A program made the translations under genes and the position numbers. Below, one piece after another: positions 8,301 through 16,794 of a DNA stretch of 64,000 nucleotides. The stretch comes from Ruegeria sp. R14_0 (GTDB lineage: Bacteria; Pseudomonadota; Alphaproteobacteria; Rhodobacterales; Rhodobacteraceae). How positions within the stretch are numbered: position 1 is the first letter of the stretch; every line of letters starts with the position of its first letter. The notes under the pieces are model-generated. The model had not been told where the DNA came from. It ran no database searches and saw nothing but the letters and a program-made list of their open reading frames with translations. Location of the stretch: contig NZ_JAGHRC010000010.1 of the NCBI RefSeq assembly GCF_017743975.1, positions 84,633 to 148,632 on the forward strand, read 5' to 3'.

Positions 8301-9642
8301 GGTCGCTTGCTCCTTTAGGAAGAATGGGGCTATCCCAGATCGTGTCGCGCTCATCGCCCGATGCGCGGCGCTCATTTGCCGGTGATGGCCTCACACTCTT
8401 ACCGGCAGCGCCCCCCTCCGGTGTTCGTGAGTGATGGCTGGAGGGGGACGCGCCACGATCCGGGAACGGGCTCATCGGCCCATCGTCAATCCAGCACCAG
8501 CTCGCATACCGGCCTTCTTCAGAGGCTTTGGTGAGGAGCGCCAGCGCCCCGGCATCGTCGGGATTATCGGCAACAAAAACGGCAATTGGATCTGTCGTAT
8601 CCAGCAGCACAGCCGATGCGATCGGTGCGTCCACCGGCAGGTTGAACCGCAATTGCTTTTGAAACGCGCGGCTCTGTTCGGTCAGCGCATTCAGCACTTC
8701 CAGTTCGCGCATGCCTTCAAACGGAATCCAGTTCTCCGTCACCAGCATCATGCCGATTTCATGCAGAACCGGATAACCCGCCTTTGCGATAGAAAAGCTG
8801 GCTATCAGGATGGCATGACCGGACCCCATCGCTTCAAGAAGCAGCAGCTGTTCCCCAAACACCTTATCGAATTTCTTGGACAGATCTTCATCGGCAAAGA
8901 ATGCGCAATCGGGGGCGTGTTTGAAGATGAACCTCGCCCCGTGTGGCGTCGTTTCCTTGCCCTTGTATTCTGCGACAACCAGGCCAAACGGGGTTGCGCT
9001 GCGACCCGCTGGCCGCAGGTTGGCAAAGACCCGGTCCCGTCTGGCCGCTATCTCCGCTTTGTTCTCAGGTTTGAAGTATTCCGGCACAAAGAGAACGCGG
9101 GACAAATCTTGCCCTTTGACGATCTTGCCTGACGCTGCCCGGCGCAGCGCATGATGGATCACGCCCCAAAACCGCTTGCCCTCCATCTTTGGATACCACT
9201 TGCCCAGGTCCGCCTCATGCCAGAGGAATTGCAGCACGCTCGTGATGGTCAGTTTGCGCGGCGCAACCTTGGCCTCTGTGGGTTTTGCGGCGGTCTGTTC
9301 GGGGGCGGTGCGGCTCTTGCTGTTCTTGCGCAGAGGGAAGCCCAACTTGAGCGTGGTGGTGCCATCGTCAGGATCTTCGGTGATGGCCGATGCCTGGACC
9401 TGTGCCAGTCCCGAGAGTTCTTCAGGTGGCAGGAAGGACGGGCAATCAATCGCATGATCTGACCCGGTGCACGGCATCCGTTTAACGATGAACTTGCCAG
9501 CGGTCGCCGCGATATACATCTCAGGTGCGGGCATCCGGCACCGGCATTCAACGCGCGTTCCGGCGCTGTGCGCAGCCGTCAGGGCGCGTTGTCCCGCTTT
9601 GCTATCAACCACCAGCGGTTTGTGATTCAGAAAAAGGGTCAT
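8293..9642 (-). CDS. DUF1173 family protein
   Basis: 449 aa. The N-terminal region has the conserved cysteine pattern of DUF1173 proteins (ECRC, MPCTG, IDCPSF), followed by a linker and a large alpha/beta region. DUF1173 proteins are common on alphaproteobacterial conjugative plasmids; their function is unknown. The start (MTLFLNHKP) is chosen because GGAGG lies 7 nt upstream and the family N-terminus follows at once, although the frame is open for 92 codons more. It is the first gene of the T4SS transcription unit, so the promoter should lie upstream of 9642. Confidence 0.8.
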   Translation of the reverse strand: MTLFLNHKPLVVDSKAGQRALTAAHSAGTRVECRCRMPAPEMYIAATAGKFIVKRMPCTGSDHAIDCPSFLPPEELSGLAQVQASAITEDPDDGTTTLKLGFPLRKNSKSRTAPEQTAAKPTEAKVAPRKLTITSVLQFLWHEADLGKWYPKMEGKRFWGVIHHALRRAASGKIVKGQDLSRVLFVPEYFKPENKAEIAARRDRVFANLRPAGRSATPFGLVVAEYKGKETTPHGARFIFKHAPDCAFFADEDLSKKFDKVFGEQLLLLEAMGSGHAILIASFSIAKAGYPVLHEIGMMLVTENWIPFEGMRELEVLNALTEQSRAFQKQLRFNLPVDAPIASAVLLDTTDPIAVFVADNPDDAGALALLTKASEEGRYASWCWIDDGPMSPFPDRGASPSSHHSRTPEGGAAGKSVRPSPANERRASGDERDTIWDSPILPKGASDHG

Positions 9643-9799
9643 TCTGGCGCCTCCAGAATGCTCTGAGGCGTGTTGACAAATCCGTGATCGGATTTGTTTT
9701 CGTATTGGTTTGAAAGGGTTGCGTTCGGTAGCTTTGAAGAGGCCGTGCTCGCTGTGTTGTGGGCTCCGGTTATGTGGTGGATGCAGTCCCATCTGGGTC

Positions 9800-9853
9800 T
9801 CGCCACGCTCTCTCTTCGGTGTAGCACCACATGCATCGAAGAGAGTTTGGCGA
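9800..9853. repeat. Long inverted repeat upstream of the DUF1173/virB operon
   Basis: The left arm is 9800-9818 (TCGCCACGCTCTCTCTTCG) and the right arm is 9837-9853 (CGAAGAGAGTTTGGCGA), separated by 18 nt. The arms pair over TCGCCA and CTCTCTTCG, with a 2-nt TC insertion and a short mismatch. It lies about 160 bp upstream of the first T4SS gene. It could be an operator, an oriT-like structure or a terminator. Confidence 0.6.
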
Positions 9854-10152
9854 GAAGAATGCCTGGTATGAGTTTGATGGTGTCGAATGTCACGGCCATC
9901 ACTTCTCCGTTCTCCCAATTAGGTCAACAGTTTTTACATAATAAGTCTTATGAGGTGCGGTTGTTGCGTAGAGCGCACGCCTATCGGACCCCTGAAGACC
10001 GTTCAGAAGTCGTTATTGCGTTCCGGACCCAGGGCATTGACTCCGGCGCAAATGCTGTCCTTTTTAGGAGCAGCATCGAGGGTTGCTGTATTCTTCATCG
10101 CTTATGGTTCTCTCTTGATGTTTGGGGAATGCCCCGGGCTTGGGGCGTTTCT

Positions 10153-10186
10153 GGTCCTGTCGATTGCGCCAACAACCGACAGGACC
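10153..10186. repeat. Perfect 10-bp inverted repeat, possible terminator
   Basis: GGTCCTGTCG (10153-10162) and CGACAGGACC (10177-10186) are perfectly complementary with a 14-nt loop. The repeat lies 50 bp beyond the stop of the minus-strand nuclease gene, so a transcript hairpin ending that unit is plausible, but there is no T-run on that side. An oriT-associated repeat is the alternative. Confidence 0.55.
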
Positions 10187-10235
10187 GTTCCTTGCTCGAT
10201 TAGTTTCCTTCCTCTTGCAGCATTCTATTCTCCAA

Positions 10236-10649
10236 TCAGATGCACCAGGACTGGCGTTTGCCGCCGCTGTATGGTCGTGCAAGACCCTCAGAAATCAGAG
10301 TCTTTCCAACGTCACTTCCGCCTGCACGGCCAACCGCCAGAAAGCGGCCATGCCTGTCGACGTCAATTTCAGCTTCGAGATAGATGTGCCCGGCTGTTTG
10401 GATGAGTTCAGTGAGCCGTTTTTTGGCTTTCAAACCCAGTGCCTTTTCGGCAGCACACTGTGGTCGGTAGGTCTCTGGGGTATCGAAACCAACAAGCCGG
10501 TAGCGGTCATCGCCATGGTCAATCGTATCGCCGTCAATGACGAGCACGTCAGAGGCTGACACCTTCAACGTCGGTTTTCGAGCCCCAACCAGATCTGCCA
10601 GGATTGCTGCGCCGAGCAGTACAGCCGCCATATAAAGAAGCTTTTTCAC
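10236..10649 (-). CDS. Thermonuclease (SNase)-like exported protein
   Basis: 137 aa. An N-terminal hydrophobic segment (residues 4-20) suggests export or membrane anchoring. The rest is a staphylococcal-nuclease fold. The key residues are present: Asp in IDGDTI, Arg in YRLVGFDTPET together with D-T-P-E, and the later Arg in DRHGRFLAV. Such short SNase-like proteins (YncB type) are frequent on plasmids and may cut DNA or RNA in the periplasm. It is followed by the 10-bp inverted repeat. Confidence 0.85.
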   Translation of the reverse strand: MKKLLYMAAVLLGAAILADLVGARKPTLKVSASDVLVIDGDTIDHGDDRYRLVGFDTPETYRPQCAAEKALGLKAKKRLTELIQTAGHIYLEAEIDVDRHGRFLAVGRAGGSDVGKTLISEGLARPYSGGKRQSWCI

Positions 10650-10766
10650 CTGGCTTGCCCTCCCAGTGGGATCGCAATGCCAGATCGGCGCAAGACTTGA
10701 TCTAATGTTCCAGCTAGCTGGACCTGCTTACTTCGGTTTTTAGGACAACTCGAAAACGGCGCGACC

Positions 10767-11120
10767 TCAGTCCTCGTCTTCTTCCTTGTCGAAATCCAGG
10801 TTGATCTGCCCCCGTACACCATCTGTCGTGATGGTGAGATCATTGTGCAGAGTAATGTCACTGCCCTGCCTAAACCGGCTGTGAAAATTGAAGAGGCCCG
10901 GGAACAATGACAGTCTTCGGGGAACAACCCCTTGCGACGTCGCCCTTTCAGAGATGAGGACGTTATCCTTTCCGTCATAGCGGTAGATGCAAATGTATTG
11001 CGGACGCCCATTTTGCCCCAGCTCGACTAGGTCATACCGAAACTCATAGTCCTTACCAGATGCATCAAGGTCTCGTGCTTCACCTTGGGTGATCAATGGA
11101 AAGTTCTTTCTGTGCGGCAT
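10767..11120 (-). CDS. Hypothetical protein
   Basis: 117 aa, soluble, no signal peptide, acidic C-terminus (DFDKEEDED). The composition looks like a real beta-rich protein (YICIYRYDGKDNVLI, HNDLTITTDG). I do not recognise the family. It reads away from a 180-bp AT-rich region that also serves the divergent gene at 11299; that region contains CTTTCG/CGAAAG arms 7 nt apart and a GCAAA/TTTGC dyad. Confidence 0.65.
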   Translation of the reverse strand: MPHRKNFPLITQGEARDLDASGKDYEFRYDLVELGQNGRPQYICIYRYDGKDNVLISERATSQGVVPRRLSLFPGLFNFHSRFRQGSDITLHNDLTITTDGVRGQINLDFDKEEDED

Positions 11121-11298
11121 GGTCGTCCCCCTATGGGACGACTTCTTACATTCTTTCGAATTCTCCGAAAGTTCTGATCTGGTAATTTCAATACTGCAAA
11201 ATTTTAAATTTGCAAAACAGAAAATAAGGTGATCTAACGTTTTTGCAGAATTCAGCGCAAACGATCATGAAATTACTGCTCCTCGAAAGGACCACACC

Positions 11299-12060
11299 AT
11301 GTTTCGACTGAAGCTACTGGGATGCACATCAGCTATCGCTCTAGGTTTCACCGCTCCTGTAGACGCCTACCCAATCGACTGTGCGATCTTCTTATGCCTT
11401 GCTGGAGGGTGGCCGAGTTCACCAGATTGCAATGCCGCTCGAGCCGAGTTCATCCGGCGGATCACCCCCTTGCCAGTTGAACCGCCGCTTCAACTCTGGC
11501 GATGCCCAATGGGAGTGACATCAGGTTCCACTGGCATGTCACCCATGCAGCGCCTCGAAGCCATCAAATCATCAAGCGCCAACCCGGTTCCAGAACTACC
11601 CGGGAGTGATAACAATACCTCTCAAATTGTAGAGGTTAGTTTTACTGCGAATTCTTGGCCCACGAGCGATATTACAAATGCATCGGAAAGGATGAACCTC
11701 GAAACAAACGAGACGCTGTTGGCAACTGTCGGTGCTGGGTCCCCTGCCCTTCCCGAGCCCACGCTGACAAACGTGAATTTAGCCTCTCCCGATTTCGATG
11801 TGGTCCGGTCCATACGGGTGTGGCACGTCCGTCACTACAGCTACAAAGTACGTGAACGCGAAGGGCCTTGCGAAACCCGCTTGGATATGGATATCGGCAC
11901 ATATGACGACAACGCCAGTTTCAGCTGGTCCGACCGTGCACCTGGTCCGCGTCCTGCGTGGCTCCCCTTGTATCGACAATGTCCTAGCTACTTCCGCGGT
12001 GTTGGTGTGGAGTGGTCGGACAGTTTTGGCCGCTACGACTATTTGCTCGTGCCTTACTAG
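11299..12060 (+). CDS. Secreted protein of unknown function near the T4SS
   Basis: 253 aa with a signal peptide (cut near VDAYP, about residue 23). The N-terminal mature part (CAIFLCLAGGWP, then RRITPLPVEPPLQLW and CPMG) is Cys-rich and strongly patterned, as in proteins I associate with roseobacter conjugation regions. The C-terminal part is Trp/Tyr-rich and probably beta-structured. An AAAGG site precedes the ATG. Function unknown; a periplasmic or surface role in conjugation is inference from context. Confidence 0.75.
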   Translation: MFRLKLLGCTSAIALGFTAPVDAYPIDCAIFLCLAGGWPSSPDCNAARAEFIRRITPLPVEPPLQLWRCPMGVTSGSTGMSPMQRLEAIKSSSANPVPELPGSDNNTSQIVEVSFTANSWPTSDITNASERMNLETNETLLATVGAGSPALPEPTLTNVNLASPDFDVVRSIRVWHVRHYSYKVREREGPCETRLDMDIGTYDDNASFSWSDRAPGPRPAWLPLYRQCPSYFRGVGVEWSDSFGRYDYLLVPY

Positions 12061-12088
12061 CGAACACACACGCTAGCTGTCTGTTCGT

Positions 12089-12103
12089 GGCCGAAACACG
12101 GCC
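12089..12103. terminator. Short hairpin between convergent genes
   Basis: GGCCG-AAACA-CGGCC lies between the ends of the plus-strand secreted protein (12060) and the minus-strand hydrolase (12103). The stem is short and there is no T-run; weak candidate. Confidence 0.3.
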
Positions 12104-13086
12104 TATGAGGTCGACGCTATCGGCATGTCTTTGTTTGTTGAGCCGAAAAGCTCACAAATTTGAGCCAACACGTTTTCGCGAACACTTGGCACCTCATACA
12201 AGACGTCGTGGCGCGCGTTTTGCATCAGCTCCAGTTTCCCATTGGGCCAGCCTGCCATTCTTTCCTTGATTGCGGGGATTGCGACGATTTCGTCCTCAGC
12301 GCCACAGAACGTGAGACACGGAATGCTAGGAGACTTCAGCTTAGAAAGTGTTCGAGTTTCTTTGAGGGCCTGGAACAACCAAGACATACTTGGTCCGCCA
12401 ATCTGCTGGTCAGGCAGAGATTCCGAAACGTTCTGATAATAGTGGTACATACCAGGGTCATGTGTCAGTCGGTTGTCGTCGAAATCCGTTGTCAGCACAT
12501 AGCTCTCGCCACGGGTACCGGGGGCATAGGTGGCACCTTTTCCAAGAGCTTGAAACGCGCCTGACAGAGGCCATGCTCCGAGTCGTTGCAGTGTCGGTAA
12601 GTTAATGTCCCACAGGGGGGCTGTGAACGCGCATGCTGAAACTGGAAGACCTTCGATTATCGCACGCAGACCGACGCATGCGCCAAGGGAGTGCCCAATG
12701 AGGTACCAAGGCTGAGGCAGATTGAGAGACTTAGCCGCTTCTACTGCGGCCGCAACGTCCTTCTGGTAGTCAGAGAATCTGACGACATGGCCCATCATCG
12801 GATCTTCGGCGAGCCTCTCGGAAAGTCCCTGACCGCGCCAATCAACCGCGAACGCAGTGTAGCCGGCGCAATGAAGATACTCGACGGTTCGTCCGTATTT
12901 TTCGATGTTTTCCGTTCGCCCTTGAAACAGAAAGACAGTACCTTTGGATGGTTCATCTGTCGGCCAGTGGGCCACCCTGAGACGAACATTATCATCGGCA
13001 TGAGCCCAATAGGCGCGCACATCTGATGGACCTTCCGCCACTTCAGGATGAATGGGGGCATTTTCCAAAACATTCGTTTTAAGCAT
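12103..13086 (-). CDS. Alpha/beta hydrolase, lysophospholipase/monoacylglycerol lipase type
   Basis: 327 aa, soluble. It has the serine aminopeptidase S33/Hydrolase_4 layout: FLFQGRTENIEKYG near the start, DWRGQGLS as the acid-side loop, the nucleophile elbow GHSLGA, a late Asp in FCGAEDEIV and the catalytic His in NARHDVLYE. Proteins with this layout hydrolyse lysophospholipids or monoacylglycerols; the substrate here is unknown. The start overlaps the stop of the 544-aa membrane protein by 8 nt, so they are probably one functional pair. Confidence 0.85.
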   Translation of the reverse strand: MLKTNVLENAPIHPEVAEGPSDVRAYWAHADDNVRLRVAHWPTDEPSKGTVFLFQGRTENIEKYGRTVEYLHCAGYTAFAVDWRGQGLSERLAEDPMMGHVVRFSDYQKDVAAAVEAAKSLNLPQPWYLIGHSLGACVGLRAIIEGLPVSACAFTAPLWDINLPTLQRLGAWPLSGAFQALGKGATYAPGTRGESYVLTTDFDDNRLTHDPGMYHYYQNVSESLPDQQIGGPSMSWLFQALKETRTLSKLKSPSIPCLTFCGAEDEIVAIPAIKERMAGWPNGKLELMQNARHDVLYEVPSVRENVLAQICELFGSTNKDMPIASTS

Positions 13087-14713
13087 CTAGTTCTCTCGTT
13101 TTTTTTACATGCGGTCGGGCAAGGGTGGGTCGAGCAATGAAACATGCAGCCAAGGCCAGGGCGGCAATCATTAGGATTGTGAAGCCGGGAAACACACCAA
13201 TGAGCATATAGGTCACCGTCAACAGGAGTAGGACCCCGTACATCGCCATCAAGGATGAGCTTTCCGCATTCTCGCCATTCAGCAGCCCCAGGCTGGTAAC
13301 CGCTTTCCGTATTCTGGCCGTGCAGATCACAAACACTGCGAAAATCACAAGAAGACAGAAGAAGCTGTAGTAGAAACCCGGCACATTCTGGTGGAAGCCG
13401 TATCCGTTAAAATGCGGGCCGCTGCTCCGAAAAGGGGCTCGCAGATCGGCTGCCAACCATCCAACAATCTCCCTGCTGTCCGAGAGCAGGAAGCTGGCCT
13501 GAAGCTTCATCAAGATGGTGATCATCAGGCCCAATGAACAACACCGGAAAACTCCAACAATCAGGGCGTCGCCGATCCTTGCCAGGCACCGCCGCTGTTC
13601 TTCAGCCCCATCGTGGGCGAGGCTCGCAGAAAAATCGACGACATCATCGGTGAGCGTGTAGAGGACGATCAATCCGGCAAAGAACAGATAGGACCCAAAA
13701 GCATTCAGAAGAAAGACGAGCCCGGAGAAAACAACGGCGTTCGGAACTGAAACCAGATCAGGTTGGAAGATCGCAATTCTCCCCCAGTCCACCGGCCAGT
13801 TCCCTGCGTTCCCAGTTAGCAACGGGATCAGGTATGTTTCCACCCAGTTGAAAGCTGAGGCTATCAAAACGGTCACAACAAACACTGCCCAACAGACATA
13901 GGACATTGCTGTAACCCTGCTTGCCCAACTTTTGCTTGGTGATGTGGTTTTCAACCTAGTCACTAAGTCAGGTCGCCATTCTTCCTTCCACTGCTTTAAC
14001 ATATGGATCAACACGGCGAAGTAGATTGGCAGAAGTATGAGGAAAACAATTGTCCAATTCGGTGCCCACAAAAACCCGACTTGCTTTGTCGTACCAGTCG
14101 GAAGTTCGAAAAGAACGCTGTGAATGTTCAATGAAAACGACATCAGCCCCAATGCGGTGGCGGCGGCGAACACGACGGCAGGCAAGCCCAATGAAGAACG
14201 AGCACTGAACACCGCTTCTGTTCGTCCCGCCAGTCCAGGTATCCGCTTTGGTTCCAATGTAAAATGGCGGTACTCTGTAGTCGCAATCGCAGCTTGGTCG
14301 CCGCTCTGGGAAGCACCATCAGAGAGGTTCGCTTCACGCTTTCGAGCACTCCGTATCTCTCTTCGCTTTGTCGCTAAACGCCTGTTGGCGGTATTGAGTT
14401 CTGCCCTCCACGCGGCGATGGCGTCAGGATCGTCACAGCCGAATACACGCGCCAGCCAATGAATGTTGTCTGCGCTAATGCCTTTGTCATTGTCCTGAAA
14501 CCAATGCTGAACGGTCCGCAGGTCTACACCCGTTTTGTTGGATTCGAACTGCGAGATTGTGCTGGCAAGAAGTTCTGGCGTCCAGGACCCGACTGGTAGT
14601 CCGGACTCATCGGTCGGAAGACCAGCGCCGACAGACATCAAGTACTTAAAGAGTTCTTTGATGTCGCTGCCGTTGTTCGGCGGAGGAACAAAATATTTTC
14701 CTCGCTTTGTCAA
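13079..14713 (-). CDS. Membrane protein with N-terminal HTH-like domain
   Basis: 544 aa. Residues about 1-110 are soluble and contain a helix-turn-helix-like stretch (TVQHWFQDNDKGISADNIHW). About eight hydrophobic segments follow from residue 175 to the C-terminus. No ATG fits: the frame starts at TTG 14713, with GGAAG 6 nt upstream, and codons further up look coding (TKWNETKAWKPL) but have no start. It could be a membrane-bound regulator or a transporter-like sensor; I do not recognise a named function. It is coupled to the hydrolase downstream. TTTCG repeats lie directly upstream. Confidence 0.7.
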   Translation of the reverse strand: MTKRGKYFVPPPNNGSDIKELFKYLMSVGAGLPTDESGLPVGSWTPELLASTISQFESNKTGVDLRTVQHWFQDNDKGISADNIHWLARVFGCDDPDAIAAWRAELNTANRRLATKRREIRSARKREANLSDGASQSGDQAAIATTEYRHFTLEPKRIPGLAGRTEAVFSARSSLGLPAVVFAAATALGLMSFSLNIHSVLFELPTGTTKQVGFLWAPNWTIVFLILLPIYFAVLIHMLKQWKEEWRPDLVTRLKTTSPSKSWASRVTAMSYVCWAVFVVTVLIASAFNWVETYLIPLLTGNAGNWPVDWGRIAIFQPDLVSVPNAVVFSGLVFLLNAFGSYLFFAGLIVLYTLTDDVVDFSASLAHDGAEEQRRCLARIGDALIVGVFRCCSLGLMITILMKLQASFLLSDSREIVGWLAADLRAPFRSSGPHFNGYGFHQNVPGFYYSFFCLLVIFAVFVICTARIRKAVTSLGLLNGENAESSSLMAMYGVLLLLTVTYMLIGVFPGFTILMIAALALAACFIARPTLARPHVKKTRELDA

Positions 14714-14725
14714 TGGCTTCCACGC

Positions 14726-14765
14726 TTTCGTTTCGTTCCATTTCGTCCTGTGTCGTTTCGTTTCG
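14726..14765. repeat. Phased TTTCG pentamers upstream of the HTH-membrane gene
   Basis: TTTCG occurs at 14726, 14731, 14741, 14756 and 14761, all spaced by multiples of 5 bp, directly upstream of the 544-aa gene start. This may be an operator array or simply biased coding sequence of an extended N-terminus (Lys/Thr/Glu-rich). Confidence 0.5.
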
Positions 14766-14923
14766 TGCGATTGTCAACGAGCCGAGATACTCAGCTATAA
14801 GTTGAGCAATATCCCGCTTCGATTTCTGGGGCGGGTCGCTAAAATCGAACAGTCGAAAGTCCCCTACCCTTCGCTTGACGCTGGGGTTTGAGGAATGGAC
14901 CTGCAGGATACCAAGGAACGAAA

Positions 14924-15106
14924 ATGCAGTCACAGCAACCAAGCGAGCGCGCAAAAAGAGGCGAACCGATTATTGAGGTGCAAGACGCCCAAACAGGCAA
15001 AACAGTGGCGCTCGTCTACGCATGGGACAACGGGCAGGTAAGTGTCGCGTCAAACAGCGGATTAAAGGTGGTGGAACTTTCTCCCTCCGCACGCCTTCGT
15101 CTTTAA
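14924..15106 (+). CDS. Small hypothetical protein
   Basis: 60 aa starting MQSQQPSERAKRGEP. It is a compact beta-rich sequence (GEPIIEVQDAQTGKTVALVY) with an AAGGAA site 6 nt before the ATG. No signal peptide. The family is not recognised. It is divergent from the HTH-membrane gene and followed by a transposase remnant. Confidence 0.55.
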   Translation: MQSQQPSERAKRGEPIIEVQDAQTGKTVALVYAWDNGQVSVASNSGLKVVELSPSARLRL

Positions 15107-15254
15107 GAAACTGGTCCTTTTAACGGCTACAAAGGTAAGAGGCGCCAATTGCACATAATTTCACTTCTGCGTTTTTGGTTTGAAGCAGGGGGTGCGTGCT
15201 ATTTCCAAGTGCGACTTCTGTTAGAAACCAATGGGTTATCTAATGAGGAGAAAA

Positions 15255-15475
15255 TGGCACAGGCGCAGTGTATTCGCAACTCGGCATTTAGAAACGGCGT
15301 AGGATTGAGCGCTGGAGGCATGCGAAGGTCCCTGTTCGAGAGATGGCACATGTGTTGAAACGCTCGAAGGCAACTATCCATCGCGAGATCAAATAAACGT
15401 CTTCTCAGAACCCTGTCATCTGAACGCGATGGTTACTACGGCGCGTCTGCGCACCGGAAAGCTGCAGATCGGTGA
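15255..15475 (+). pseudogene. IS30-family transposase remnant (N-terminal HTH part)
   Basis: From 15298 the frame reads RRIERWRHAKVPVREMAHVL and KRSKATIHREIK, the characteristic HTH of IS30 transposases, then hits TAA. A +1 shift continues it from 15419 as SERDGYYGASAHRKAADR, also typical of IS30, and ends at TGA 15473. The preceding LSNEEK in a third frame resembles the family start. The gene is frameshifted and lacks the DDE domain, so it is dead. Confidence 0.7.
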
Positions 15476-15824
15476 TGGGACACCTCATGTCCTACTTCTC
15501 ACCTGTTGGAGCATGAGACTTGCGGTCTGGCGACGGCAGAATTACGCGAGTTGATGTCGGAAAAGGATACAAATAACGTCCTTTATTGGACTCGTCGGCG
15601 GTGTTCATTCGTCCTGTCATCAATTTGCTTGCCCATAAGCATGTCATCCCACCGATGCTCGGCGCTGGTGGGATTGGGTTCTCAATCCAGACCTATATCC
15701 GTTTATCCGTTCGTCGAAACAGCGAGTGTGGCGTTGGCCGTGAAAGCTCTAGTAATAGCTTCTGCCCCCATCAACGTAGCGCTAAGGCAAATCCGCAATC
15801 GTTGTCTATTCGGAACCTGTCCCT
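15476..15824. other. Non-coding stretch after the IS30 remnant
   Basis: About 350 bp in which I see no convincing gene. It lies where the DDE part of the IS30 transposase would be expected, but I could not match it to that domain; probably decayed insertion or host DNA. Confidence 0.4.
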
Positions 15825-16322
15825 CTATGAGTAGATTTCGATTGGCGTCCCGTCTTTGACCATAGCGTAGATCTCTTCAATCTCCTGATCTGTGACAGCG
15901 ACGCACCCTGCAGTCCAGTCACGCTTGTTCGTGGGATCAATTCCAGGGCGAGGGCCGCCATGGATAAAAATATCACCGCCCGGAGAACGACCCCGAGCTC
16001 GGGCAAACGCAGAATCCGCCTCGTTCGGATAAGAGATTCCGATTGAAAGATGGAAAAGGCTCTCGGGATTGCGACGGTCAATTACATAGGAGCCTTCAGG
16101 TGTTCGCCCGTCTCCTTCGAATTGCTTGTGACCTTCGGGGGCAAATCCGAGTCCAATTGGAAAAGCCCGCAAGACACGCTCACTACCATCGAGGATAAGT
16201 AGGCGCTGCGCTTTGTATAGCCGAAGCCGAGTCACAACCGGCCCATTGTAAGTACGGAACTTGCTTGCACAGCCGGACAAAAAGGCGGCTATGAAGCCAG
16301 AGAGAAACAGACGTCTTTTCAT
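15825..16322 (-). CDS. L,D-transpeptidase (YkuD) lipoprotein
   Basis: 165 aa from ATG 16322 (an ATG six codons upstream is also possible). A basic start MKRRLFLSG and the lipobox LSGC suggest a lipoprotein. The YkuD domain ends with HGGPR, then DWTAGCVAVTD carrying the catalytic Cys; the usual S/T-x-G-C motif is present as TAGC. These enzymes cross-link peptidoglycan through mDAP-mDAP bonds or attach proteins to it. This gene stands alone. A second YkuD gene is at 30576. Confidence 0.82.
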   Translation of the reverse strand: MKRRLFLSGFIAAFLSGCASKFRTYNGPVVTRLRLYKAQRLLILDGSERVLRAFPIGLGFAPEGHKQFEGDGRTPEGSYVIDRRNPESLFHLSIGISYPNEADSAFARARGRSPGGDIFIHGGPRPGIDPTNKRDWTAGCVAVTDQEIEEIYAMVKDGTPIEIYS

Positions 16323-16794
16323 AGGAACTGCTCGGCTCATTTTGATTTTTTCAAAAAAATATCACTAAAGGCCAGTTGAACAAAGGTATATTGGATCTCG
16401 CTAGGACAGGAACCGAAAACAAAGTGATCAGTTGTGGCCACCTCGTCAGAAGTGCAATGAGTAACTCTATGATTTCGACATATGTTATTCTTAAGCAATC
16501 TTTCAGTTTTCGCCTATTCAGTACGGAGATCGCTGCTGTAGTCAGGTTTTTTGCCGCTGGAAATCTTGACGCCGATTACTAAGTGAGCCAGATCATCTAC
16601 CGAATTGGATTCTTGTTCTAAGGGCTCGTTCACTACGTCTGCACCTGTATCGATTTTCAGGTACCCACGTAGTTTCGCGCCGGGCCACCCACCCTCAGAT
16701 AGCGTCACTGTCTAGCTGCAACTTAGGACAATCTCTGTCTATGTGAAATTAGATCTACCAAATTTCGCAACCATATTTGAGGCTCTTTTTGTTT
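16323..16794. other. Intergenic region without recognised gene
   Basis: About 470 bp, partly AT-rich (T/A runs at 16345-16370). Short frames on both strands show no signal peptide, domain or good ribosome binding site. Possibly decayed mobile DNA. Confidence 0.4.

Larger units (their letters stand above)
9643..10235. other. Intergenic region upstream of the T4SS operon
   Basis: About 590 bp with no convincing gene. The open frames here have unusual composition and no homology that I recognise. A minus-strand frame beginning MMAVTFDTIKL resembles the first residues of small coiled-coil proteins but then loses the pattern; it could be a decayed gene. The region holds two strong inverted repeats (listed separately) and should contain the T4SS promoter. 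Confidence 0.5.

Noticed and set aside
9694..10203. 169-aa open frame on the plus strand upstream of the nuclease gene
   Set aside because: No ribosome binding site, odd composition, no domain, and it spans two strong inverted repeats.
10646..11011. 121-aa minus-strand frame overlapping the 117-aa hypothetical gene
   Set aside because: Ser/Arg-rich alternative frame of the better-supported gene at 10767-11120.
14726..14765. CRISPR or iteron array
   Set aside because: Units are only 5 bp and no spacers exist; too short for CRISPR, and no replication gene is near.
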